Shown here: positions 56,195 through 64,000 of the stretch, one piece after another
How positions within the stretch are numbered: the stretch's first letter is position 1
How the letters are laid out: every line of letters starts with the position of its first letter
Assembly: GCA_015227615.1 (NCBI GenBank)
Contig: JAALGZ010000009.1
Span: 868,001-932,000 of the forward strand
Length of the DNA: 64,000 bases
Reading direction: 5' to 3'
Origin: Labyrinthula sp. Ha
Lineage: Eukaryota; Sar; Bigyra; Labyrinthulida; Labyrinthulaceae
Notes under the pieces: model-generated
What the model was told of the DNA's origin: nothing
What the model saw: only the letters and a program-made list of their open reading frames with translations
Database searches by the model: none
Program-made: the position numbers and the translations under genes

Positions 56195-56648
56195 ATGGAA
56201 GCGTGGAGTTTGAGCTTATTTTGCTGGAGGGAGAGTTTCTCTTCCTTCTTTGTAATAAATCCTGGAAATAATTATCTGGCTAAGAACGAGAAGAAAAATT
56301 GTAGGAACCATCTCTTAAATAAATTTTGCACACTGCTTAGGGTTATCTTACTGGAACCCAGATGCAGACGGAAATTTCCTGAAGATCAATGAAGAGCAGA
56401 GTGAACTATTACTAGTTTGTGATGCTCTAAGAGAAGATGTTTACGCAGGAAAGGAAATTGTTGAAGAAGCTACTGGCTTTCAAGTCTCTGTTCGGGCTAT
56501 AGCTCTCTTCTGCTACTTGTTGGCTTTGATCAAATGGGGACCAATGAAGCTCATTGTCTTCTTTGTTATAATCTGGAAACTCTGTGAGGAACATTTTATT
56601 CTTCATCCTAAGTATTTAGAATATTTAATATTTTTTCTTATACTGTAA
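56195..56648 (+). CDS. Small spliced membrane protein, unrecognised (137 aa)
   Basis: The second exon has no start codon and is therefore easily missed. Exons 56195-56300 and 56341-56648 join across a 40-nt GT-AG intron (56301-56340, ending GCTTAG, with a CTTAAA branch-like site), giving 137 residues: the junction creates KNEKKNWLSYWNPDADGN. The first half is polar; a charged helix (EEQSELLLVCDALREDVYAG) leads into two closely spaced hydrophobic segments (VRAIALFCYLLALIKWG and KLIVFFVIIWKL) and a hydrophobic tail (LEYLIFFLIL). It may be a small ER or organelle membrane protein. No family recognised. It converges on the primase gene with 139 bp between stops. Confidence 0.6.
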
Positions 56649-56787
56649 ATGTTTCTCTCTTGACCCCTCCTCTCCAATTTTCCTCCCCGCACCCAATAAT
56701 TGATATATATACTGATATTATTCTAGACTTACTTGTTAATGATTTAGTAAGGGCCAGTTATGAAAAATATTCTCGTAAACAGCGAAA

Positions 56788-58179
56788 CTATTTCTTAGGA
56801 GCATTCAATTTGACAGCTTGCTTATACCAACTGTTCGGATGCGCTCCAACTCCCTCTAGGTGCTCATCATTTTCATCAGTAAACCTCTTCTTGAATAGAG
56901 CCCTGCATGCTAGCTGATAATGCTTTTCACGAGCAAACCGTAGAATAGTGTCATCATTTCCAACATAACCTCTGAGTTTCTCTTCGGATAATACCTTGAA
57001 GGGGCAACCATGAACTTGTTCAGAAGTTGGTTGACTGGGGCCATTTAGAATCATCCCACAAGTAAGTGGCTGATAGTCTTTTCGTTTTCCTTCTTTTCCA
57101 TAACTGTGTCTGACATTATAAGCATACTTCTTCTCGAAGGCCCCTGAATCCATATTAAAACCTTTCCGAAAATACTCCAAAGCAGACTTCAAATCAAGGC
57201 CGTTTCCTTTGAGGAACAACCTATACTGAACTCTTGCATGATATTGTAGATGATGTTTACTGTGCAACTTTTCACCACATCTTTGCATACACAGTGGAAA
57301 ATATCCTTTTTTCATTGCAGGGGTAACAGTATTCAATCTAAGCTTCTCCATTGAAGTGCTTAGGGTATCTTCTGACTCAGACTTATCGAAGTAAGCTTTT
57401 TGAAGTTTCTTTAACACAGATCTCAAACTTATTACATCTTGATGATTTTGATACTCATTTTGGTAAAAGTTCCTACTCGCGACATTTAAATGTTGCATGA
57501 GATGAGACTTATATCGAGAAATCACCAAGGAAGACACTAAGTTTCGTGGAACAAAAGCCTTTCCTCCCCAAATATGGACCTTACGGGATGCCACAAGATT
57601 TGGAACTTCAGTCCAGTTTACAGCGTAAAATCTTTCAGAATCAAATTGAGCTTCTAAGTCTTTATCACTCATTTGCTTATTAGAAAAATCATGTTTTAGG
57701 TAGTGAATCAAGTTTTCTTTTTGTTCATTCTTCTGATGACGATTTAACGGTGTGTATTTCATATTATTCAGAACCATGAATCTTTTTATTTGCTTTGTCG
57801 TGAGTTTCTCAAATCTCCATCTAAATAAAAATTCTTCAAAGGCAATAAACCTTCTCTTTAGTTCTTCATCTCTTGCAAAAGCTAACTTCAGAGTCCAATG
57901 AGATAACTCATCTTTAAAATCATTACCCTCCTTTTCTAAATTCAAGTGGCTTTCTTGGAAAACTTTTTCCAAATCTTTTCTCATATGCATGACATTAGAA
58001 GTTTCATACAAGATTAACAGTTTTACACGTTCAAACGACAACTTTTCCACTTGATCAACCTCAATAAAATCAGTATTTGGTGAATGTGAATACAAATGCT
58101 TAATTGCCTCGTTTTTCAAACCAGTTTCCTTATTCACTTCTTTCTTCAATTGAACTCTCTTTGACTTTCCAAAATTCAT
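56788..58179 (-). CDS. PRIM2: DNA primase large subunit (PRIM2)
   Basis: 463 residues. With the small primase subunit and DNA polymerase alpha this protein makes the RNA-DNA primers of nuclear replication. The N-terminal helical half is diverged but recognisable. The C-terminal iron-sulfur domain is strongly conserved: FPLCMQRCGEKLHSKHHLQY (first ligand about Cys297), the template/primer-binding segment YNVRHSYGKEGKRKDYQPLTC (about Cys374), the GPSQPTSEQVHGCPF motif (about Cys392), and a final cysteine in YQLACRALF (about Cys425). Spacing is close to the four 4Fe-4S ligands of human PRIM2. The frame is uninterrupted from the ATG at 58179. The divergent promoter shared with Yippee carries two TAACSGTTA sites. 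Confidence 0.95.
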   Translation of the reverse strand: MNFGKSKRVQLKKEVNKETGLKNEAIKHLYSHSPNTDFIEVDQVEKLSFERVKLLILYETSNVMHMRKDLEKVFQESHLNLEKEGNDFKDELSHWTLKLAFARDEELKRRFIAFEEFLFRWRFEKLTTKQIKRFMVLNNMKYTPLNRHQKNEQKENLIHYLKHDFSNKQMSDKDLEAQFDSERFYAVNWTEVPNLVASRKVHIWGGKAFVPRNLVSSLVISRYKSHLMQHLNVASRNFYQNEYQNHQDVISLRSVLKKLQKAYFDKSESEDTLSTSMEKLRLNTVTPAMKKGYFPLCMQRCGEKLHSKHHLQYHARVQYRLFLKGNGLDLKSALEYFRKGFNMDSGAFEKKYAYNVRHSYGKEGKRKDYQPLTCGMILNGPSQPTSEQVHGCPFKVLSEEKLRGYVGNDDTILRFAREKHYQLACRALFKKRFTDENDEHLEGVGAHPNSWYKQAVKLNAPKK

Positions 58180-58180
58180 T

Positions 58181-58212
58181 TAACGGTTATTTTCCTCTGT
58201 GTTTAACCGTTA
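58181..58212. promoter_or_regulatory. Paired TAACGGTTA / TAACCGTTA sites in divergent promoter
   Basis: Two copies of the near-palindrome, at 58181-58189 and 58204-58212, lie between the PRIM2 start and the Yippee start. An AACGG core is the binding site of three-repeat Myb factors, which in plants drive M-phase genes (MSA element), and PRIM2 is a cell-cycle gene. The function is inferred. Confidence 0.4.
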
Positions 58213-58291
58213 TAGAAAATTTTGGGGAATTTGGGAATGCAGTGAAAATCTAAAATACAGTAATAAAAAGTAAACAACAAAGAAGAGTAAA

Positions 58292-58753
58292 ATGTCCTCT
58301 TTATTACGGCACTTCTCAAGCTTAACCTTTTCTAGAAAGAAGTCCAGTACCATAGAGTCACCAAAGTATTCTCTTTTTTTCATAAATATCAGAATCGTGG
58401 AACTGGAAGGACAAGAGGTTGTTTCTTGCAGTAAATGTCTGACTCATCTCACTTACAACGAAGGTAAGATCCTCACCGACAACTTATTTATAGAACTTTG
58501 TTCAAAGCATTTTTTTGGACATGCTGGAACTGCTTATCTGTACAATACATGTGTGAATATTGCCCTTGGCAAAGTACTGACCCGAAATCTCTACACCGGC
58601 GAACACAAGGTTTGTGATGTGTTTTGTTTGTGTTGCGACCAGTATCTTGGGTGGAAGTATGAGGATGCGAAACATCAAGCACAGAAATATAAGATAGGTA
58701 AATTTATTTTGGAAAAGAAGCATTTTCTTATACAGGACACCTATACTGAGTGA
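58292..58753 (+). CDS. Yippee-family zinc protein with a frame-preserving 30-nt intron (143 aa)
   Basis: Yippee-like proteins are small zinc-binding proteins built on two CxxC pairs (beta-tent fold, related to cereblon and Mis18), located at the centrosome, mitotic apparatus or nucleus, with poorly defined roles. Here the first pair is CSKC (about Cys46/Cys49) and the second is CLCC. Between them are the family hallmarks HFFGHAGTAYLYN, GEHKVCDVFC, LGWKYEDA and QKYKIGKFILE. Unspliced, the frame has ten extra residues after HLTYNE. Removing GT-AG intron 58464-58493 (30 nt, GTAAG start, TATAG end) restores HLTYNEELCSKHFFG, which has exactly the Yippee spacing. Exons are 58292-58463 and 58494-58753. 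The N-terminal 40 residues are basic and family-atypical. Confidence 0.9.
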   Translation: MSSLLRHFSSLTFSRKKSSTIESPKYSLFFINIRIVELEGQEVVSCSKCLTHLTYNEGKILTDNLFIELCSKHFFGHAGTAYLYNTCVNIALGKVLTRNLYTGEHKVCDVFCLCCDQYLGWKYEDAKHQAQKYKIGKFILEKKHFLIQDTYTE

Positions 58754-58824
58754 TGTAAATAAAACTTCTTTGTGACATATTTATCTTGTTTCATGTTAAT
58801 TTTGTAAAGTATTATAGTTAAACT

Positions 58825-59757
58825 TCAACGTGGAAAATTTAACGAATCTGAAAATAAATATGAGCCATTCATCCATCTAACAAACTCTAGACCATCTTCA
58901 GTTTCTTTTCGTCCAATTCTATTCATATTCTCCTTCACTCCTGACACAACAAATTTTGGTTTTTTGGAAATTTCAACGGCTAGTTTCATAGATTGTTCTA
59001 AGTTTTCTTCTGTTGAAGAAAAACAATCTAAACAAAAAGAATATTTTTTTGCTTCATTGCCAGATATAGTTCTTCCAGTGTATGCAAGATGTTTCGCCCT
59101 CTGTACACCAATTAATTTTGAAAGTCTTTGTAACCCACCCAAGTCAGCAACGATACCAAGTTCTACTTCCTTAAGAGAAAACAAAGCTGTTTCATCAGTG
59201 AAAATAAAGTCTGAGCAGCAGATTAGCTCCATACCAGCACCAATACAATGACCAGAGACAGATGAGAGGATAGGAAGGGAAGACTTTTCGAGCAAAGAAA
59301 AGGTGTCTTGCATATACTTGATAATTCTAATAAGCTTCATTCGTTTCTTTGCCTCACAAGACTCAGAAGAGAATACGGTATGAATCATGCTAAAAAGAGA
59401 AATATCAAGTCCTGAAGAAAAATTTTTTCCTACTCCTTTAAGTATAACAGCCCTGGAATCCTCGAGTTCGTTGAGAAAGTTCATGCAGGAATTGAGTTGC
59501 ATAAAACTAGTTGCATTCAAGGCGTTCAGCTGTTTCTCTCTATTGAGGTTAATAGAAAAAATAGATTCCGATTCCATACTTACGAATACTGAGCGTTTTG
59601 AGTCAAAAAAATCTATGCCCCTATCTTCAGCGACAGGTACATTGGCGGCCCATGAAACGACAATGTCTTTCTCTACTGCGGTAGAAAACTGGAAGGTTTT
59701 CCCTTTATGTATAGATTTTAAAAAATTATTACTAGTTGAAGCAAATAGCTTACGCAT
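58825..59757 (-). CDS. Delta3,5-Delta2,4-dienoyl-CoA isomerase (ECH1-like), mitochondrial
   Basis: 310 residues of the enoyl-CoA hydratase/isomerase (crotonase) family. The oxyanion-hole strands are NFSSGLDIS and SGHCIGAGMELICCSD. The segment KEVELGIVADLGGLQRL matches ECH1, in which the Glu and the following Asp are the catalytic pair, and distinguishes it from hydratases (which have Glu-Glu). The enzyme moves double bonds during oxidation of unsaturated fatty acids. The N-terminus MRKLFASTSNNFLKSIHKGK is basic, hydroxylated and free of acidic residues, a good mitochondrial presequence; the C-terminus SLNFPR is not a PTS1. The ATG is at 59757. It converges on Yippee with 71 bp between stops. 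Confidence 0.88.
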   Translation of the reverse strand: MRKLFASTSNNFLKSIHKGKTFQFSTAVEKDIVVSWAANVPVAEDRGIDFFDSKRSVFVSMESESIFSINLNREKQLNALNATSFMQLNSCMNFLNELEDSRAVILKGVGKNFSSGLDISLFSMIHTVFSSESCEAKKRMKLIRIIKYMQDTFSLLEKSSLPILSSVSGHCIGAGMELICCSDFIFTDETALFSLKEVELGIVADLGGLQRLSKLIGVQRAKHLAYTGRTISGNEAKKYSFCLDCFSSTEENLEQSMKLAVEISKKPKFVVSGVKENMNRIGRKETEDGLEFVRWMNGSYLFSDSLNFPR

Positions 59758-61936
59758 GTTGTACTGGAAAGTTCTTGGATATGTTGGTGGAAAGCTGGCC
59801 TATGTTACTCCTTTGACCTTCGTCCTGGTTTTTCTTCCGTAGTCTCTGGTAATTCAATACTGTGAATAATGATATTGCTCTCTTGGCCCTTAAAATAAAG
59901 TAATGACGTGGCTTGATGGGAATAATGGAACGAAAGCATGAAGGAGCAATCGGGTACACTCAAAATGTTTCGGAATATCGAAACTTGGTGATGTAGTTCT
60001 AAGTGATAAAACGACAAGAGGATTCTTATTAACTATACCTTACCTGGAAGAATATTACCAAAGGAAAAATAGTTTCAAAGACACCTCTAGTTAACCTGTA
60101 AAACACACATAGTGGGCTATTCAAAGTAATTGGAAGCTTTGAATATATATACAGGCGAACCTTGTTGATATTATCTAAGCGACCACACTGATCATTGGTT
60201 TATGTCTTACTACCAAGCGTTACAAAGTAAGTGTCAAAAGCAGATTTGAGGACCCGATAGTAGCAGTCAGTTTTACCAAAGCAGAACCATTAATTCAATC
60301 TTTCATATTGTTGCTGCGATGGTAGAATATCCTCTTACATTGTATATCTGATTGCTTTATTACTCATAGCTTTAAATCAACCATGTTTAAATTCTATAAC
60401 TGAAGTTTTAAAGTGAAATATCACCTGTATAGAAGTTACATGTCTTAAGGTACTGCTGCCAAGTAATAGATGTTTTATAAACCCATAAGTATCGTATAAA
60501 TTGACCCAATATGATTTTTTGAACATTTGTGAACCTAAAATTATCAAAATGTCCAAGCTAGTATATGGCTGATCTCACAGGAACGTGATTGCTATTTGAG
60601 TGGTGGTTCTGGCTTCGCAAGTGCATTTGTACGTTTTCAGTTCCTCTACAACTGATTTTTCTCTGCACTATGATCAATGTAAGATAAGCAATATTATCAG
60701 AAAGACTTAAATTATTCCATAGATCTATTGTTCTACAGCTAGAAGATTGAAAAAGTTAAAGGACTTGAACGTTGGACAAATGTAGAAGCTTCTCCAATGA
60801 AGTTAGAAAACCAAAAATGCTCTGTTAAAACTATAACGTCAGTTTTATCCCCAAAGCATAGAAATATTTATATTAGGATAACTATTAATAATTAAGATAT
60901 TGGGTATCATGTCCACGTTCGAAAACTAGGTCAATGACATAGGATAGCCCCTTACATACATTTTTTCCATGTCTGTAGTTTTAGCGACATTGAAAAGAGC
61001 CAAAGCACTATTGGCCTCTACCTTAACCACATCATACAGTAGCTGCTTCCTAAGGAACTCTAAGAAGGTATAGGCCTCGAGGTCATGTTTCTTTAGTTTC
61101 CTGGATTCATTCGAAACTATTATATCATGCTCTTTAATTATGGGTTATGAAGAAAGAAGTAAATTCTCGGGATACAAAACTTATATATAGTTGTATGCTC
61201 CCAGCTTTGGCCCCGATATTCTTTCACCCATAGCATATACTCTAACGTTGCTGACTAGGGCATGCCAGCTAAGTATAACTACACTGAAGAGACCATACCC
61301 GGAGAAAATTTTATGAACATGTGTACACATTAACAGCGCTGCATCTTCGATGAATCGCGGTTTTGCCCAAACGTGTAACTGAGTTGAGTAGCTCAGAGTA
61401 GTTAACTGGCAACCAGATAAAAAAATTAGCTATTATCAATAAATGTAGCTACGCTCTTCATTCTCAAATGGCCTACCTTCCCCATCATTATTTACAAATT
61501 CGTAGATTATAATATGCTCCTGATCTCAGTCATTAAAGCCCCGAACCTTGCTACTTTGACTTCTATTTGACTTTTTGTTCGTGCTCAATTGCAGAGCTAC
61601 TGTTGCAGTTAGTCATCTTTTCGAACTAAAGACCATACCCAATTTATTATTCTCGAGCCTTCTTGTAGAATTTCATATAATTTCATTAATAAAGCTCAAA
61701 CAATATTCTAAACTGAGATGCTCAAGAAATCCGAAAAAAACAAACAATAAAGCAACTTTTTGGATAGATGGAGAAAGCAAAGTCAGTAGAGAAACGGCAA
61801 TAATTAGGAAGATTTTGCCCTGCAAACAAGAAGCATAACCCTTAGAAAGTATAAAAGAAGCTTGGGTGAAGAAAATCAAGCAACGAGCTTGGCACAATTC
61901 TGTGAAATGGTTGTAGAATTACACATCCACTCAACC
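59758..61936. other. Gene-poor AT-rich region
   Basis: About 2.2 kb with no credible gene. Opposed 75-87-codon frames at 61575-61897 have no motif. Confidence 0.45.
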
Positions 61937-62700
61937 CTAAAAATTCTTCAAAGTGCGACCCTTTCCTCTCATTTCCACAACACTCAAAAATTCCTCAAAT
62001 GAGAGTTCACCATCACCATCTTGCGTTTTCAAGTCTTCTCCAAACAATATCTTCATTTGCTAAGCAGTTAGAAGACGTAAAACGATACATCCTCCATCTT
62101 ATCTCTTCCATACCTAGCATATAGCATTTTCATTGTCTCATCAAGGGATACTTGCCCACTACAATATACGTTAATGGGAGAATTGTACCTGCCATCTTTA
62201 TCATACATCATAAACTGAACTAGGTTGTAAAGCCTATGAGGTTCCAAGCCCGTCTTATCGACTGTATTTCTCTCAAAACAGAGCTTCAGTTCCTTGTAGT
62301 CGACTTCTTTGTCTAAGTTTTCATCTACTTCCCATATTATTTCTTCAATATCAGCTTTAGAATAAAATTTGCCAAGCGTTTTCATAATTGCTGATAGATC
62401 AATCGCCTTAATTCCATTACTTAGCTTGGTTCTGTATTTTCTTTCGAGTTCTTTAACCTCTCCCTGTACGGGACTTAGTTTACCCTCTTTCAGGTCAAAT
62501 TTTTTCTTTCCAAGATTCCCTTTCTCTTGTAGATACTCAATGGCCCGTAAATCTCGTTCCAATTTCTTTACCTGCTCCTCATCCTGACAATTCTCCAGCT
62601 TCTGTTCTATTTTAACCTTCACAGAGTAATTACATAACCTTTTAAAAACACGTTTCAACTCTCTATACTCTTCTTCTCGTATATCTTTATTTGTCTCCAT
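61937..62700 (-). CDS. EF-hand calcium-binding protein, three exons, overlapping the upstream carrier gene (234 aa)
   Basis: Exons are 62189-62700, 62089-62158 and 61937-62059, with introns of 30 nt (62159-62188) and 29 nt (62060-62088). The first intron is in frame and stop-free, but its removal turns an interrupted loop into the canonical EF-hand DKDGSGQVSLDE. The second carries a perfect CTAAC branch site and its removal adds the last EF-hand-like segment, QDGDGELSFEEF. Another loop, DENLDKEVDYKE, lies at about residue 125. The N-terminal third is a charged coiled coil. The RLYNLVQFMMYDKDG...LYARYGR block looks like conserved ciliary EF-hand proteins, but I cannot name the family. The ATG at 62700 lies inside the carrier's last codons, with a stop three codons upstream in its own frame, so no earlier start is possible without another exon. 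Confidence 0.8.
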
Positions 62701-63738
62701 TTTTTTCTAGAAGTTCACTCAAAATGCTATAAACGGTTAGTGTAGTTGCTGCTCCGGGAATACCTCTTCCAAACGCCACCTGCCATCCTCGAAAAAAGTC
62801 CGTTAAAGTCATTCTATTGATTATCTTAACCGTTGAGGTTTTTGTTGTTTTTTCTAAATTTTGTGATTGGAGTTTTGATTTGACGCAATCAAACGGAAGT
62901 GCGGCAGTCCAGAAAGCAAAACCAGCAGAGGCACCTGAAAAAATTAAGATAGGGAGAGTCAGGTTTCCCTCACCTGAACTCAATTTAGAAGTAATGAGGT
63001 GAAATGTGAGGAAATACATGCCAAGACCAAGTCCGTCGCGTAGCATAGTCAGATGAAGGCCTTTATACAATGTCAACAGAGCTACCACTGGGTTTGGGGA
63101 AGTCTGAATAGAGATTTAGGAAGTAAAATTTACAAGTTCGATCAGTTTCAGAACAGAAGCCGGTGATTGTATTTTCAAACTTGGATAAAGTGTTGGCTTC
63201 TTTCCCTTGTTAATGATGAGCTGGTTTCGAACCTAAGTAATCAAGAAGGCAGAATATTTACAAGTTCAACTGGCGTAACAAGAAAACTGTTAACACATCC
63301 ACTAAAAATCAAAATGAACAAGCTTCACCTAAATGTTCCTGCTATGAAAGTTGTTTTGTTTGCTGACTTGCTTTCGAGTATATTGTTCGATGAAAAGATC
63401 TCTTTAATTCTTGCGTTGGAACTGAAAATGACTGCTTTGTAAAACCCTTGGGCAAAAAGAGGCGCAGAAAAACCTCGATAAAATCCCTTGAATCCCTCGT
63501 GCTGTAATATTCTGTACGTGACATCAAGAAAGAACATACGATTTCACGGTAAAACAAATAGACTTATTAGCAAAGGCAGGATTTGCCTGTAAGCGAGTTC
63601 GAATAGAGCTGTAATAAATTTAATGCATAAAAATTACTCGAATGGATGGCAGATACTAATTATTTATTCGATAAATACTAAAATGCACCTCTGAGAGCAC
63701 ATTCCGGCAATTCCACCACAAATGATCTCTTTCATCAT
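62687..63738 (-). CDS. Mitochondrial carrier (SLC25 family), seven exons (291 aa)
   Basis: Exons are 63689-63738, 63638-63655 (18 nt), 63540-63608, 63329-63511, 63262-63301, 63134-63232 and 62687-63103. The introns are 33, 29, 28, 27, 29 and 30 nt, all GT-AG. The joined 291-residue protein has the three-fold repeat of the family, each with its Px[DE]xx[KR] signature: HPFDSIRTRLQ, TPVELVRNQL and LPFDCVKSKLQ. Each is followed by the G-x-YRG/YKG/FRG type motif (EGFKGFYRG, LTLYKG, FFRGW). N-terminal CGGIAGMCSQSICHPFD fits the carnitine/acylcarnitine-ornithine branch in spacing, so a carnitine or basic amino-acid substrate is the best guess. It sits in the mitochondrial inner membrane. Every junction was chosen because it restores family spacing and frame. 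Confidence 0.9.
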
Positions 63739-63825
63739 TAATTTATGCTTAAATTATGAAACAAAGAGCAAAACACAAAAATTAAAAAAGCGGATGATAA
63801 TCTGAAGGTTTAGAAATTAAGAAAG

Positions 63826-64000
63826 CTAATATCCATCTCCGTCGTCACCAAAAAGAGCTCCTCCGCCTCCCATGTCTACTTCCTCTTCCTCTTCTTCAAC
63901 TTTTTCTTCTTCTGCAGCAGCTGCACCATCAGCAGCACCACCTGCTCCAGCTCCTCCACCACCAGCTCCACCAAGAGCAACTAGTTTTTCTTCTCCTGCT
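63826..64000 (-). CDS. 60S acidic ribosomal protein of the P1/P2 stalk, C-terminal part (continues beyond window)
   Basis: The last 57 codons are visible. A GEEKLVALGG segment leads into a Gly/Ala hinge, a Glu/Lys-rich stretch and the end VDMGGGGALFGDDGDGY followed by TAG. The layout is that of the ribosomal stalk proteins P1/P2 (or the end of P0), whose flexible tail recruits elongation factors to the GTPase centre. The EKLVALGG lead-in favours P2. The final residues differ from the animal/fungal/plant consensus DDDMGFGLFD: the Met-Gly and Leu-Phe positions remain, but Gly runs and a DDGDGY end are added, as seen in several protist groups. The stop is 87 bp upstream of the carrier ATG on the same strand. 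Confidence 0.88.
   Translation of the reverse strand, partial: AGEEKLVALGGAGGGGAGAGGAADGAAAAEEEKVEEEEEEVDMGGGGALFGDDGDGY

Noticed and set aside
1-64000. CRISPR arrays, bacterial operons, riboswitches or replication origins
   Set aside because: The window is clearly eukaryotic nuclear DNA with spliceosomal introns; no regularly spaced repeats were seen.

Overview
This is a piece of an AT-rich eukaryotic nuclear genome, most likely from a flagellated protist. The sequence itself shows spliceosomal introns that are almost all 27 to 36 nt long, all three standard stop codons in use, a subunit of the axonemal nexin-dynein regulatory complex (so cilia or flagella), two enzymes ending in the peroxisomal signal SKL, and mitochondrial-type proteins. 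The acidic ribosomal P protein at the right edge has a GGGGALFGDDGDGY-type tail, not the DDDMGFGLFD-type tail of animals, fungi and plants. Introns of about 30 nt are known from the stramenopile Blastocystis, but that parasite has no flagella, so a free-living relative or an unrelated protist with the same habit is possible. I cannot name the organism.

Layout. 1-8.9 kb: the C-terminal half of an ABCB transporter, two tandem orphan paralogues, a two-domain glycosyltransferase, a ZNF598/Hel2-like ubiquitin ligase and a small protein kinase. 8.9-23.9 kb: gene-poor, with one four-exon unknown gene (15.7-16.8 kb), a possible structured RNA and a decayed reverse-transcriptase element. 23.9-29.5 kb: a four-helix membrane protein, an unknown protein, a peroxisomal cytochrome b5-FMN hydroxyacid dehydrogenase and a multi-pass XK-related-like protein. 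32.8-39.8 kb: peroxisomal malate dehydrogenase, a ubiquitin-like-domain protein, a TLC-like membrane protein, a zinc-ribbon protein and a secretory-pathway O-GlcNAc-transferase homologue. 45.5-47.8 kb: DRC9 and an exosome RNase PH-fold subunit. 48.8-54.9 kb: a 6-kb structure bounded by about 540-bp inverted repeats. 56.2-59.8 kb: a small spliced membrane protein, DNA primase large subunit, a Yippee protein and a dienoyl-CoA isomerase. 61.9-64 kb: an EF-hand protein, a seven-exon mitochondrial carrier and a ribosomal P protein, head to tail.

Two features of organisation stand out. First, genes sit in tight clusters: convergent stop codons are often 20-70 bp apart, one same-strand pair is 13 bp apart and another overlaps by 14 bp. 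The clusters are separated by kilobases with no recognisable genes. Second, at least 17 tiny introns can be placed because removing them restores family motifs exactly. Two of them are 30 nt, in frame and free of stops, so they hide inside apparently uninterrupted reading frames (Yippee and EF-hand). Functional themes include peroxisomal and mitochondrial lipid/hydroxyacid metabolism, surface or lumenal glycosylation, the flagellum, and RNA/DNA housekeeping.
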